NCBI RefSeq assembly: GCF_000359745.1
Contig: NZ_AQHN01000055.1
Coordinates: 124,001 to 188,000 of the forward strand
Reading direction: 5' to 3'
DNA from: Rhizobium freirei PRF 81
Lineage (GTDB): Bacteria; Pseudomonadota; Alphaproteobacteria; Rhizobiales; Rhizobiaceae
Length of the DNA stretch: 64,000 nucleotides
The position numbers and the translations under genes were made by a program. Below are positions 56,807-64,000 of the stretch, in pieces. A model generated the notes under the pieces. The model saw nothing but the letters and a program-made list of their open reading frames with translations, was not told the DNA's origin and made no database searches. Every line of letters starts with the position of its first letter. The stretch's first letter is position 1.

Positions 56807-58188
56807 GCTGTTACTTTCTTCAGGTGATAGGATTTCGGGCGCGTCAGATTGTGGAAGCCGATGACCGACAGCGAGCCGCCGCGGCCGGTTTCCTTGACGC
56901 CGGTCCAGCACAGTGCCGGATCGAGATAATCGGCGCGGTTCATGAAGACGGTGCCGGTTTCGATCTCGCGGCCGATCCGCGAGGCGCGCTCGACATCCTT
57001 CGTCCAGAGCGAAGCGGTCAGACCGTAGGGGCTGTCGTTCATGAGTTCCAGCGCCTCAGCATCGCTCTTCACCTTCATGATGCCGACGGCCGGGCCGAAG
57101 GTCTCTTCGCGCATGAAGGCCATGGAGTGATCGACATTGACGAGGATCTGCGGCGCAAGATAGGCGCCGCCATCATCGGCCGGGAACAGTTTGGGATCGA
57201 CCAGTGCTTTGGCGCCCTTGGCGACAGCATCGGCGATCTGCTCGCGCACGACCTTGGCAAAGCGCTTGTGCGCCATGGGCCCAAGCGACGTCTCAGGATC
57301 CAGCGGATTGCCGAGCTTGTAGTTCGAAACCCATGCGACGGATTTCTCGACGAAAGCGTCGTACAGGGATTCATGCACGTAGATGCGCTCGATACCGCAG
57401 CAGCACTGCCCGGAATTGAAGGTGGCGCCATCCATCAGCGTGTCGACGGCGGCGTCGAGATCTGCGTCCTCCATGACATAGCCCGGATCCTTGCCGCCGA
57501 GCTCCAGCCCGAGGCTGGTAAAGGTGCCGGCAGCGGCACGCTCGATCGACCGGCCGCCTTCGACAGAACCGGTGAAATTGACGAAGTTGAAGCTGCCGGC
57601 GGCAATCAGCGCCGATGTCGTATCGTGGTCAAGGAAGACATTCTGGAAGACGTCGGCAGGAACACCCGCTTCGACAAAAGCCTGAACGAGCCGCTCGCCG
57701 ACGAGGAGCGTCTGGCTTGCGTGTTTGAGAATGACGGTATTGCCGGCCATTAGGGCCGGAGCAACCGTGTTGATCGCCGTCATATAAGGATAGTTCCAGG
57801 GAGCGATGACGAAGACGACGCCATGCGGTTCGCGCTCGATACGGCGGGCAAAATTGGCGCTGTCTTCCACGACCAGCGGCGCCATTGCATCGGCAGCGAT
57901 CGAGGCGACATAGTTCGAGCGCTCGTTGAAGCCGCGATATTCGCCGCCATACTTGATCGGGCGCCCCATCTGCCAGGCAAGCTCCGGCACGACTACATCG
58001 GCCATCTCGTTGAGCCGGGCGACACCCTTCAGCACGAGCTGGACACGATCTTCCAATGGGCGGCGCGCCCAATCCTTCTGCGCCTTGCGGGCGCGGGCCA
58101 CGACTTCCTTGGCGGCTTCCAGCGACAGCGCCGGACGCTCGGCATAAACCTCTCCGTTTACCGGTGAGACGCATTTGATCATCGTCAT
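56803..58188 (-). CDS. Aldehyde dehydrogenase
   Basis: The 461-residue NAD(P)+-dependent ALDH has the oxyanion Asn in APWNYPYM (N132), the general base E229 in LGLELGGKDPGY and the nucleophile region NSGQCCCGIERIYV, where C263 aligns with the catalytic cysteine and C262 and C264 flank it. ETFGPAVGIMKV near 390 and the tail GRGGSLSVIGFHNLTRPKSYHLKK are family features. ATG 58188 (MTMIKCVSPVNGE) was chosen. The stop overlaps the Fe-ADH start by four bases. It lies 153 bases downstream of the GS-like gene. Confidence 0.93.
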   Translation of the reverse strand: MTMIKCVSPVNGEVYAERPALSLEAAKEVVARARKAQKDWARRPLEDRVQLVLKGVARLNEMADVVVPELAWQMGRPIKYGGEYRGFNERSNYVASIAADAMAPLVVEDSANFARRIEREPHGVVFVIAPWNYPYMTAINTVAPALMAGNTVILKHASQTLLVGERLVQAFVEAGVPADVFQNVFLDHDTTSALIAAGSFNFVNFTGSVEGGRSIERAAAGTFTSLGLELGGKDPGYVMEDADLDAAVDTLMDGATFNSGQCCCGIERIYVHESLYDAFVEKSVAWVSNYKLGNPLDPETSLGPMAHKRFAKVVREQIADAVAKGAKALVDPKLFPADDGGAYLAPQILVNVDHSMAFMREETFGPAVGIMKVKSDAEALELMNDSPYGLTASLWTKDVERASRIGREIETGTVFMNRADYLDPALCWTGVKETGRGGSLSVIGFHNLTRPKSYHLKKVTA

Positions 58189-58341
58189 GATCGAATTCCT
58201 GTTTTCTTGGTCATCAAATTGATTGCCGGATGTTGCACAACCTGTGGCCGCATTCAAAGCGGAAATATCAGGCGAGCGGGCCATCCTGACGCCCTGCCCG
58301 ATCATGAAATGGAAATCGGACAGGGACAGCTTGCAAAAGCC

Positions 58342-59712
58342 TTACGCTCTTTCGAATCCGCGCGCCACTTCCCAATCGGTGATGCGACGATCATACTCTT
58401 CCTGCTCCCATTCGGCAGCGCGGGTATAGTGATCGATCACCTCGTCGCCGAAAGCCGCACGCAGCATTTTCGAATTGGTGAGGGCTTCGGTCGCGCCACG
58501 CAGCGTGCGCGGAATTTCTCGAACCTCGCGTGCGCCATAGGCGTCGCCGACAAAGGGCGCTTCCAGTTCGAGCTTATTCTCAATGCCGTCAATGCCTGCA
58601 GCGATCAGCGCCGCAAAGGCAAGATAGGGATTGAGGTCGGAGCCGCCGACGCGGCACTCGATACGGATGCTCTTCGTGTCAGCACCGCACAGGCGATAGC
58701 CGGCCGTGCGGTTGTCGGTGCTCCAGATCGCCTTGGTGGGAGCAAAAGTGCCAGCCACGAAGCGCTTGTAGGAATTGATATAAGGCGCCAGGAAATAGGT
58801 GATTTCGCTGGCATGCGTCAGAAGGCCGGCAACGTAGTGCCTCATCATCGGCGTCATGCCATGTTCTTTTTCCTTGTCGAAGAACAGCGGCGTCTTGCCA
58901 TCGGCGCTCCAGAGCGACTGATGGATATGGGATGAACTGCCGGCAGCGCTGTAATTCCATTTCGCCAGGAAGGTAATGGCCTTGCCCTTCGACCAGGCGA
59001 TCTCCTTGCAGCCGTTCTTGATGATGGCATGACGGTCGGCCATGGTCAGCGCGTCGGCGTAGCGGACGTTGATTTCCTCCTGGCCTGCAGAGGCCTCGCC
59101 CTTGGAGTTTTCGACCGGGATATCGGCGCCCTGCAAACCCTTGCGGATCGCGCGCATCACATCTTCTTCCTTGGTGGTTTGGAAGATGTGGTAATCCTCG
59201 TTGTATCCGCTGACGAGATTGAGGTTGCGATAGCCGGCTTCGCGGGCACTGTCGTAGCTCTGATCGAACAGAAAGAATTCGAGCTCCGAAGCCATATAGG
59301 CCTTCATGCCCATCGCCTCGAGGCGCTTGACCTGCTTCTTGAGGATAGCCCGCGGCGAATGCGCGACTTCCTCATGCGTGTGATGGTCGAGCACGTCGCA
59401 GAGGACCAGCGCCGTGCCTTCCAGCCACGGAATGCGGCGCAGCGTGGCAAGATCAGGCTTCATGGTATAGTCGCCATAGCCCTTCTCCCAGCTTGTCGAC
59501 TTGTAACCGGAGACGGTTTCCATCTCGATGTCGGTCGCCTGTAGATAGTTGCAGCTATGCGTTTCCTTCCAGGCGCTCTCGACGAAGAATTCTGCCTGGA
59601 AACGTTTGCCCATCAGGCGGCCCTGCATGTCCACCTGGCATGCCAGAACCGTATCGATGCGCCCTTCGGCCACATCCTTCCTGAGGTCGTCGAACGTATA
59701 GCTGCTGCTCAT
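58342..59712 (-). CDS. Glutamine-synthetase family ligase (gamma-glutamyl-amine synthetase type)
   Basis: The 456-residue protein has the glutamine synthetase fold, with metal ligands E143/E145 in MASELEFF, E206 and E213 in ENSKGEASAGQEEINV, and H262 in GSSSHIHQSLW. ATP/substrate motifs are NRTAGYRLCGADTKSIRIE and RVGGSDLNPYLAFAA. It lacks the adenylylation-tyrosine region expected of housekeeping GlnA and is embedded with catabolic genes, so it is likely a PuuA/IpuC/GlnA4-like enzyme joining glutamate to an amine or amino alcohol. This is inferred from family and context. It follows the permease by 129 bases. Confidence 0.9.
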   Translation of the reverse strand: MSSSYTFDDLRKDVAEGRIDTVLACQVDMQGRLMGKRFQAEFFVESAWKETHSCNYLQATDIEMETVSGYKSTSWEKGYGDYTMKPDLATLRRIPWLEGTALVLCDVLDHHTHEEVAHSPRAILKKQVKRLEAMGMKAYMASELEFFLFDQSYDSAREAGYRNLNLVSGYNEDYHIFQTTKEEDVMRAIRKGLQGADIPVENSKGEASAGQEEINVRYADALTMADRHAIIKNGCKEIAWSKGKAITFLAKWNYSAAGSSSHIHQSLWSADGKTPLFFDKEKEHGMTPMMRHYVAGLLTHASEITYFLAPYINSYKRFVAGTFAPTKAIWSTDNRTAGYRLCGADTKSIRIECRVGGSDLNPYLAFAALIAAGIDGIENKLELEAPFVGDAYGAREVREIPRTLRGATEALTNSKMLRAAFGDEVIDHYTRAAEWEQEEYDRRITDWEVARGFERA

Positions 59713-59797
59713 AATTTGGTCCGCCTGAAAAAATAACAGAGTGATCGGCCAGCGGCATTATCGTGGGCATTGCCCGAAGCCGCATGTCAGGTTGGAA

Positions 59798-59817
59798 GGG
59801 GCCGCAGCAACGGCCCC
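59798..59817 (-). terminator. Hairpin after the APC permease gene
   Basis: GGGGCCG pairs with CGGCCCC around 59798-59817, with a 6-base loop. On the minus strand only a short TTCC follows, so it may attenuate rather than end transcription towards the GS-like gene. Confidence 0.4.
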
Positions 59818-59841
59818 CGCCGGATTAGGGATGTGTGAGAA

Positions 59842-61413
59842 TCACACCTCGCCGACGGCTCTTTCGGCAGCGGCAATATCGGCCTGCCGCTTGGCGATCA
59901 CGTCGCCGATCGGTGGTCCCTGGAAGCGGCGATTTTCGAAGGCGAACCAAACGATCGCGGTCAGAACCAGGAAACCGATGGTGATGTAGAGCGCCCATTC
60001 GTTCGGCGGCTGCACGCCGATGATGAAGATGATCGCCATGGCGATGACCACCAGAACGGAGACCAGCTTATAGGTGCCGACGCCCATGTTCCACGGCCCC
60101 ATTTTCGGCCATTTCGCAGTTCCGATCGCCTTGATGCCGAGGACGATCGGCACCGTGAAGGAGAGGAAAAGGAAGATGACGGTGCACGACACGACGATGG
60201 TGTAGGCCGAAGAGCCGGCGATCGTGACGAGCGAAGCGCCCCAGACGAACAGGACTGAAAGAACCGCGCCCGTCCAGATGGCGATGGAAGGCGTGCGGAA
60301 TTTGGGGCTGACGCTGGCGAGCGATTTCGAGAACGGCAGGCCGCCGTCGCGCGAGAAAGCATAGATCATGCGCGATGCGGATGTGACGGTCGCAAGGCCA
60401 CACAGCAGCTGCGAGATGAAGATCGCAACATAGAGGATATTGGCGACGACAGGGTTGGTGATGCTGTTGATCGTCCAGAAGAAGACGTTCCAGCCCTGTT
60501 TCGATGCTTCATTCATGTCCGGGATGGCCAGCAGGAAGGCCAGCAGCATGATGTAGCCGAACAATGACGACCACCAGACCGAGGAGACCATGCCGCGCGG
60601 CACCGAGCTGGATGCCTTGACGGTCTCTTCGGACGTATGCGCCGAAGCGTCATATCCCGTGATCGTGTAGATCGGCAGCAGCAGGCCGAGAGCAAAGACG
60701 TACCAGATATTGTCCATCTTCGGCCAAACCGATGCATCACCCTCCGGCGTGCCGGAGTAGTTGGTGAATGTCCAGATGCGGCTGATGTCCCAGCTCTTGA
60801 CGCCGATCAGGCAGACGATGGTCAGCGCGATCGCTGCGGCAAAGATCAGATAGCCGGACATATCGGTCAGCTTGGCCGTCAGCTTGATGCCGAAATGATT
60901 GATCAGCGCCTGCAGGCCGGTGATGATAGCAACGAAGATGATCTGGTTCGCAAAACCGGCCGAAGTAGTGGTGTCGACGGCAATACCGAACCACGGGGCG
61001 ATGGAGCCGCTGAAAAAGCCCCAGGTGCCGACATTGATCGCACCAAGCACGGTGATGAGGCCAAGAAGATTGAGCCAAGCCGTCAGCCAGCCGGTGAAGC
61101 GGTTGCCGAGGATCGAGCCCCAGTGATAGAGGCCGCCGGCCGTTGGATAGGCCGAGGAAATCTGTGCCATCGAGAGCGCGAAAACACCCGAGATCAGGCA
61201 GCCGAGCGGCCAGCCGATACCGATTGCAGCACCGCCAGCGCCAGATGTCGCCTGTGCGAGCGAATTGATACCGCCGGATAGAATGCAGATGATGGAGAAG
61301 GAAATGGCGAAATTCGAGAATGAACTCATGCGCCGTTCCAGTTCCTGAGCATAGCCCATGGAGTGCAGGATATGAACATCCTGCTTTTTGTCTAACTCTG
61401 TGTAATCAGACAT
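59842..61413 (-). CDS. APC-superfamily amino acid / amine permease
   Basis: The 523-residue inner-membrane protein has about 12 predicted helices. It starts MSDYTELDKKQDVHILHSMG, then YAQELERRMSSFSNFAISFS and SGAGGAAIGIGWPLGCLISGV, the opening of the ACT/GABA-permease group. YPTAGGLYHWGSILGNR and ITGYDASAHTSEETVKASSSVPRG are group signatures. GGGGGA precedes ATG 61413. Its place between an amidohydrolase and a GS-like ligase suggests it imports the amine to be glutamylated. The substrate is not readable from sequence. Confidence 0.92.
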   Translation of the reverse strand: MSDYTELDKKQDVHILHSMGYAQELERRMSSFSNFAISFSIICILSGGINSLAQATSGAGGAAIGIGWPLGCLISGVFALSMAQISSAYPTAGGLYHWGSILGNRFTGWLTAWLNLLGLITVLGAINVGTWGFFSGSIAPWFGIAVDTTTSAGFANQIIFVAIITGLQALINHFGIKLTAKLTDMSGYLIFAAAIALTIVCLIGVKSWDISRIWTFTNYSGTPEGDASVWPKMDNIWYVFALGLLLPIYTITGYDASAHTSEETVKASSSVPRGMVSSVWWSSLFGYIMLLAFLLAIPDMNEASKQGWNVFFWTINSITNPVVANILYVAIFISQLLCGLATVTSASRMIYAFSRDGGLPFSKSLASVSPKFRTPSIAIWTGAVLSVLFVWGASLVTIAGSSAYTIVVSCTVIFLFLSFTVPIVLGIKAIGTAKWPKMGPWNMGVGTYKLVSVLVVIAMAIIFIIGVQPPNEWALYITIGFLVLTAIVWFAFENRRFQGPPIGDVIAKRQADIAAAERAVGEV

Positions 61414-61539
61414 GTCATTCCCCCTTAAGCCCGGTCGTCCGCGGGATTGCGGAGAACCATGTGTCACATGAGCCGCCGGCTTTTTGCCGTGCGGCTCGAT
61501 CGCAGTTGAACTGCTCCCCGGGGTCTTTTTCTTTTATGC

Positions 61540-62307
61540 TCAGGCTTCCAGACTGCTCTGGAGAAGCCTTGTCAGATAGTCAGCCATGACCCCTTGGCTA
61601 ACGTCATCTCCGATGAGATCGTTGCGGATCTCGATCATTACGTTGTGCAGACCGTTGGCGATCCCATGCAGCTTCAGCGTATGGGTGACACCATCTTCAG
61701 GCCCGTAAGGCTGATTGCGTTCGGTCCGATAGAATGGTGTCTGCGCTGCCCCGTCCAGCATGCGATCGGCCAGCCAATGGTCGTCGTCATGCAGAATGCC
61801 GAGCTCCACTGCCCTCGGCTTGCCGTTATAGATCGGCGTGAAACTGTGCATCGTCACGACCACGGTTTTTTGTCCGCGTGTCGCTCTCTCCTTCAGCAGA
61901 GCGCGGATGCGGTCATGAAACGGTATGTAAAGCCCCTCGGTGCGTGCCCGCCGATCCGCATCGCCCAGGCGCTGATTGCCGGGGATCGTATAGATCTCGC
62001 TCGTTTCCGGCATCGCTCCGGCGCTTTCCGGCGGCCGGTTGCAGTCATAAATCAGCCGGGAGAAGCGCTGGTAGATCAAGGTCGCATCGAGACTTGCCGA
62101 GATTTTGCTTGCAACCGCGAGTGCACCGGGATCCCAGGCGATATGGCTGGAAAGAGCTTCAGCGGAAAGCCCAAGATCACCAAAACGTTCGGGCAAAGCA
62201 CGGGAAGCATGCTCGCAGATGATGAAAACCGCGCTGCTGCCGTCTGGTCTCTCGACCGCGACGCAATCGCCGTCCGCCTTGGTCAAAATGCCTTGCTGTG
62301 CAAGCAT
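61540..62307 (-). CDS. N-formylglutamate amidohydrolase-like protein
   Basis: The 255-residue protein is of the N-formylglutamate amidohydrolase (HutG-type II) family. FIICEHASRALPERFGDLGL carries the metal-binding EH motif, and SSHIAWDPGALAVASKIS and RLIYDCNRPPES are typical. VVTMHSFTPIYNGKPRAVELGIL provides the second His motif, and NVMIEIRNDLI the end. True histidine-utilisation genes (hutH, hutU, hutI) are absent here. In this setting it may hydrolyse a gamma-glutamyl or N-acyl-glutamate amide made by the GS-like pathway. It lies 126 bases upstream of the permease and is divergent from the RpiR gene. Confidence 0.88.
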   Translation of the reverse strand: MLAQQGILTKADGDCVAVERPDGSSAVFIICEHASRALPERFGDLGLSAEALSSHIAWDPGALAVASKISASLDATLIYQRFSRLIYDCNRPPESAGAMPETSEIYTIPGNQRLGDADRRARTEGLYIPFHDRIRALLKERATRGQKTVVVTMHSFTPIYNGKPRAVELGILHDDDHWLADRMLDGAAQTPFYRTERNQPYGPEDGVTHTLKLHGIANGLHNVMIEIRNDLIGDDVSQGVMADYLTRLLQSSLEA

Positions 62308-62348
62308 CCGGGGCGCCCCATTGCCGATTAATAAAATCTTTATAAGAA

Positions 62349-62429
62349 AAGAATTCTTCAGCTTTTGGCCGCTGTCAACCGGAAACTGAAATTATTTCTT
62401 CATTTGTGACATTGACTCGAAATGTGACA
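62349..62429. promoter_or_regulatory. Dyads and direct repeats in the RpiR/amidohydrolase promoter region
   Basis: The 180-base divergent spacer contains a perfect AAGAATTCTT (62349-62358), a GAAAT-T-ATTTC dyad (62388-62398) and two TGTGACA copies with 18-base period (62405-62411 and 62423-62429). CTGTCACA, the reverse complement of TGTGACAG, occurs again at 63414-63421 before the solute-binding protein gene. These are candidate sites for the RpiR regulator. Confidence 0.45.
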
Positions 62430-62487
62430 GCGTTGTTATATCGTTGCAGGAGATCGGCATAAGACCGTCCCGGGGAGCAAAAATCGA

Positions 62488-63360
62488 TTGAGCAATGCGT
62501 CAAAGACAGTTTCTGACGTGATCAATGCCCGCTTCGACACGCTGACGCGGGCCGAAAAGCAGCTGGCTAAGAGCTTGCTGGACAACTATCCCGTTTCCGG
62601 GCTGGGCAGCATCACGACAGTCGCCGAGAATGCGCGCGTTTCGACGCCGACCGTCGCCCGAATGGTGCAGAAGCTCGGTTATAAGGGCTATCCCGACTTT
62701 CAGTCTCATCTCCATCAGGAGGTCGAGGCGACTATCTCCAACCCGCTGACAAAGCATGATCGTTGGGCGTCGAATGCGCCGGGCACGCATATTCTCAATC
62801 GCTTCGCAGATGCTATCATGAACAATCTGCGCCAAACGCTCGCTGATATCGACGCCGCGACATTCGATAGTGTGGCGGCCTTGCTGTCCGAGCGCAAACG
62901 CGGGCTCTATTTCGTCGGTGGCCGCATCACGGGCGCGCTTGCCGAATATTTCTTCACCCATATGCAGGTGATCCGCCCGAACACCACGCTGCTTTCCTCC
63001 AATTCCAGCACCTGGCCGCAATACGTCCTGAACATGAATCCGGGCGACCTGCTCGTGATCTTCGACATCCGACGCTACGAGCAGGAAATGGTCAATCTGG
63101 CCGCCGCCGCCCGTCGTCGCGGCGCGGAAATCATCGTCTTTACCGATCAATGGGCAACACCGGCTGCCAAGCACGCCAAGCACATCTTCCGCGTGCAAAT
63201 CGAGGCTCCGTCCGCCTGGGATTCATCGGTTGTCACACTTTTCATCGTCGAGGCCCTGATCGAAGCCGTGCAGAGCTTGACCTGGGACGAGACAAGCGAA
63301 CGCATGAAAACGCTAGAAGGTCTTTTCGAGCAGACAAAATTGTTCCGCAAACTGAGCTAG
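62488..63360 (+). CDS. MurR/RpiR-family regulator with SIS domain
   Basis: The 290-residue regulator has an N-terminal HTH_6 domain (about 1-77; LTRAEKQLAKSLLDNYPVSG, then NARVSTPTVARMVQKLGYKG) and a C-terminal SIS domain (about 120-260; RGLYFVGGRITGALAEYFFTH, GDLLVIFDIRRYEQEMVNL, AEIIVFTDQW). SIS domains usually sense phosphosugars, but RpiR proteins also govern amino acid and polyol operons. The start is TTG at 62488, with GGGGAG upstream and no near in-frame ATG. It lies between the minus-strand catabolic genes and the solute-binding protein gene, and it may control both. Confidence 0.92.
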   Translation: MSNASKTVSDVINARFDTLTRAEKQLAKSLLDNYPVSGLGSITTVAENARVSTPTVARMVQKLGYKGYPDFQSHLHQEVEATISNPLTKHDRWASNAPGTHILNRFADAIMNNLRQTLADIDAATFDSVAALLSERKRGLYFVGGRITGALAEYFFTHMQVIRPNTTLLSSNSSTWPQYVLNMNPGDLLVIFDIRRYEQEMVNLAAAARRRGAEIIVFTDQWATPAAKHAKHIFRVQIEAPSAWDSSVVTLFIVEALIEAVQSLTWDETSERMKTLEGLFEQTKLFRKLS

Positions 63361-63548
63361 AGGGAAGCAAAACTACAAAATTAGGTGAGACGGAGCGGTG
63401 TGAAATGCAGCAGCTGTCACACTTAACGATTAGAAGCGAAATCAACCGCGTTTAGCGCAAACGTAGCGCCTTGGAACCGTCACACAACCTTCATGCAACG
63501 TCATTAACAGCAACGCCAGACACTGAAAACCCAAAAGGAGGAAATGCA

Positions 63549-64000
63549 GTGATCTCGAAAATTCACCGTCTTCTGACCATCTCTACCGCGATGCTCGTCG
63601 CTTCGTCCGCCATCGCTGCCGCAGAGCCGAGCGCCGATCTGATCGCTGCCGCCAAGAAGGAAGGCACGCTGACCACGATCGCCCTGCCCCACAACTGGTG
63701 CGGTTATGGCGATCTGATCGCCGCGTTCAAGGCAAAGTACGGTATCGAAGTCAACGAGCTGAACCCGGATGCGGGTTCGGGCGATGAGGTCGAAGCAATC
63801 CGCGCCAACAAGGGCAACACCGGCCCTCAGGCTCCGGACGTGATCGACGTCGGCCTCTCCTTCGGCCCGACCGCCAAGAAGGAAGGCCTGCTGCAGCCTT
63901 ACAAGGTTTCCACCTGGGATTCGATCCCGGACAGCGCCAAGGATGCCGAAGGCTTCTGGTACGGCGACTACTACGGCGTTCTCTCCTTCGTCACCAACAA
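63549..64000 (+). CDS. ABC transporter substrate-binding protein (3' end cut by window edge)
   Basis: The visible 150 codons encode a signal peptide (ISKIHRLLTISTAMLVASSAIAAAEP) and the N-lobe of a periplasmic binding protein. DLIAAAKKEGTLTTIALP and NWCGYGDLIAAFKAKYG resemble the PotD/AfuA-like group that binds polyamines, iron(III) or aminophosphonates. The start is GTG at 63549, seven bases after AGGAGG. An ATG at 63544 opens only a two-codon frame (ATG CAG TGA) across the start. The permease and ATPase genes must lie beyond the window. Confidence 0.88.
   Translation, partial: MISKIHRLLTISTAMLVASSAIAAAEPSADLIAAAKKEGTLTTIALPHNWCGYGDLIAAFKAKYGIEVNELNPDAGSGDEVEAIRANKGNTGPQAPDVIDVGLSFGPTAKKEGLLQPYKVSTWDSIPDSAKDAEGFWYGDYYGVLSFVTN

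Noticed and set aside
61540-62307. Histidine utilisation gene hutG
   Set aside because: No hutU, hutH, hutI or hutF lies nearby, and the neighbours point to amine glutamylation. The family name is kept but the histidine role is not.

Overview
The window is a stretch of alphaproteobacterial chromosome, most probably from the Rhizobiaceae (Rhizobium or a close relative). The reasons are the high GC, a meso-DAP-type division and cell wall (dcw) cluster directly beside rnpB, an FtsZ with a very long Pro/Gln/Ala linker, a pyrophosphate-dependent phosphofructokinase, betaine-lipid genes btaA/btaB, an ArsR-methyltransferase fusion in front of metF, and a RIME-like intergenic palindrome. No tRNA, rRNA, insertion sequence, prophage or CRISPR array was recognised. 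The species cannot be fixed by reading alone.

Region 1 (1-27.5 kb, almost all minus strand) is the dcw cluster. In transcription order it reads mraZ, rsmH, ftsL, ftsI, murE, murF, mraY, murD, ftsW, murG, murC, murB, then an inserted divergent pair (aqpZ and an MFS symporter) bounded by terminators, then ddlB, ftsQ, ftsA, ftsZ, lpxC, bamD, recN and ligA (cut by the window edge). Many genes overlap by 1-4 bases. Upstream of mraZ are four TGGG repeats spaced exactly 10 bp apart, lying over a TTGACG-N17-TATCCC promoter: a candidate MraZ autoregulatory operator. RNase P RNA follows at 27.6-28.0 kb.

Region 2 (28-47 kb) is mixed housekeeping. It has a DAO-type oxidoreductase, two SLT transglycosylases, an AmpD-like amidase with a DjlA/TerB-like J protein, PPi-PFK, a LysE exporter, a serine hydrolase, btaAB, a GH25 lysozyme lipoprotein, an MltB-like transglycosylase, a DMT permease, a 25-residue membrane peptide gene, an ArsR-MTase/metF operon, EttA and a periplasmic RNase T2.

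Region 3 (47-55.6 kb) holds a lipase-like hydrolase, then a DMT permease / class III CoA-transferase / ThDP enzyme run of unknown substrate, RidA, a TIGR01244 protein, a DUF4432 protein and a LysM/L,D-transpeptidase.

Region 4 (55.6-64 kb) is the most interesting accessory block. It encodes an N-formylglutamate-amidohydrolase-like protein, an APC permease, a glutamine-synthetase-like ligase, an aldehyde dehydrogenase and an iron alcohol dehydrogenase, all on the minus strand. Divergent to it are an RpiR-type regulator and a solute-binding protein cut by the window end. Together they could form a gamma-glutamylation route for an amino alcohol such as ethanolamine: import, glutamylation, alcohol to aldehyde to acid, then release of glutamate. 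This is inference and has not been shown for these genes.
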